Of a stretch of 64,000 nucleotides of DNA, positions 63,411 to 64,000 are shown one piece after another. The notes under the pieces are model-generated. The model ran no database searches. It was not told the origin of the DNA and saw only the letters and a list, made by a program, of their open reading frames with translations. Position 1 is the stretch's first letter, and the number at the start of each line of letters is the position of its first letter. Source of the DNA: Marinobacter aromaticivorans (GTDB lineage Bacteria; Pseudomonadota; Gammaproteobacteria; Pseudomonadales; Oleiphilaceae). The stretch spans positions 186,001-250,000 of the forward strand of contig NZ_NIHD01000005.1 in NCBI RefSeq assembly GCF_002806975.1, read 5' to 3'. Both the position numbers and the translations under genes were made by a program.

Positions 63411-63502
63411 TCTTGTACGCATATACCCGACATTTACGGCAACATGAGGTATGTTTGCGTCAGCATTCCGGAATTATCGTAAATTATCAAAGGAGTATTG
63501 CC

Positions 63503-64000
63503 TTGTCGGACCTATCCACCTACGAAAGTTTTTCTGTCAGTGTTGAAAACCGGATCGCCCATGTACAATTCAGTCGCCCCGAAGCGCTGAACACCATGAC
63601 CAAGGCCTTCTGGCTGGAGTTGCCCAGGTGCATGCAGGAAATCGAGGCAAGCACAGATGCCCGGGTGATTGTGGTGTCCTCCACGGGTAAGCATTTTTCT
63701 GCCGGGATGGATCTTGGTGTCTTTACAGACTCGAAGGCTGTACCCATGAGTGGTGATCCTGGGCGTATGGCAGAAAATCTGCGGCGGGTTGTCATGCAGC
63801 TACAGGATACGTTGACCTCGCTGGAAAATGTTCGCCTGCCGGTACTGGCAGCTATTCATGGTGGTTGCATAGGCGGTGCTCTGGACCTGGTATGTGCGGC
63901 AGACAGCCGTTACTGCACGGAGGATGCGTATTTCACGATCAAGGAAACCGAGCTTGGTATGACCGCCGATGTGGGTACGCTTCAGCGGTTGCCCAAGCTG
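63503..64000 (+). CDS. Crotonase family protein, likely dienoyl-CoA isomerase (3' partial)
   Basis: The first 166 codons of an enoyl-CoA hydratase/isomerase-family enzyme, cut by the window end. TTG 63503 is the start, with AAAGGAG 7 nt upstream. Oxyanion-hole segments are STGKHFSAGMDL and IHGGCIGGALDL. The last visible stretch ELGMTADVGTLQRLPKL has the Asp-containing pattern of delta3,5-delta2,4-dienoyl-CoA isomerases, used in beta-oxidation of unsaturated fatty acids. The full length is not visible, so the exact reaction is tentative. Confidence 0.88.
   Translation, partial: MSDLSTYESFSVSVENRIAHVQFSRPEALNTMTKAFWLELPRCMQEIEASTDARVIVVSSTGKHFSAGMDLGVFTDSKAVPMSGDPGRMAENLRRVVMQLQDTLTSLENVRLPVLAAIHGGCIGGALDLVCAADSRYCTEDAYFTIKETELGMTADVGTLQRLPKL

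Overview
The window reads as a chromosomal segment of a marine gammaproteobacterium, most likely Marinobacter or a close relative. The pointers are gene order, moderately high GC, and a 512-residue fatty acyl reductase that I recognise from memory as the Marinobacter wax-ester enzyme type. No database search was possible, so family names rest on visible motifs and recall. I see no rRNA, tRNA, CRISPR array, prophage or insertion sequence. The first and last genes are cut by the window edges.

Region 1 (1-25 kb) is mostly housekeeping in Pseudomonas-like order: mucD, then lepA-lepB-DUF4845-rnc-era-recO-pdxJ as a tightly coupled operon, a convergent barA/gacS sensor kinase, then cysM-rlmD-relA-mazG, ppc, a YbaK-HDOD fusion gene, adk, tsaB and rsmJ. 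A CHASE-PAS-GGDEF-EAL gene with a damaged EAL site sits between mucD and lepA.

Region 2 (25-39 kb) holds plsB, nudC-murI, and a DUF2156 plus methyltransferase pair. Next comes a probable two-component c-di-GMP module (HDOD-histidine kinase plus REC-PAS-GGDEF-EAL) that diverges from a FleN/MinD-like ATPase. The ATPase gene is followed by the fatty acyl reductase gene.

Region 3 (39-48 kb) carries acs with an ErdR/CrbR-like response regulator, a 2-hydroxyacid dehydrogenase, an aminotransferase, small proteins, an isocitrate/isopropylmalate-type dehydrogenase and a stand-alone EAL protein.

Region 4 (47.7-53.5 kb) is the most interesting metabolic unit. A LysR regulator diverges from acyl-CoA dehydrogenase, SDR, APH-type kinase, histidine phosphatase and a second SDR. 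The kinase plus dehydrogenase pairing matches the two halves of ACAD10/ACAD11 and the LvaA/LvaC pair of levulinate catabolism, so a phosphorylation-dependent route for 4-hydroxyacyl-CoA is proposed.

Region 5 (53.5-64 kb) is accessory: a DUF6279 lipoprotein, a broken DUF4397 gene, dacB, a double GST-N protein, a GFA protein, a PQQ-type sugar dehydrogenase under a near-perfect Fur box, yaiI, yjdM, a PCu(A)C copper chaperone, a GGDEF protein, a cold shock protein and a partial crotonase. Two genes shorter than 60 codons are proposed: a 32-residue membrane peptide and a 59-residue protein ending in CCGGCS. Four GGDEF/EAL proteins and two HDOD proteins make this a signalling-rich stretch.
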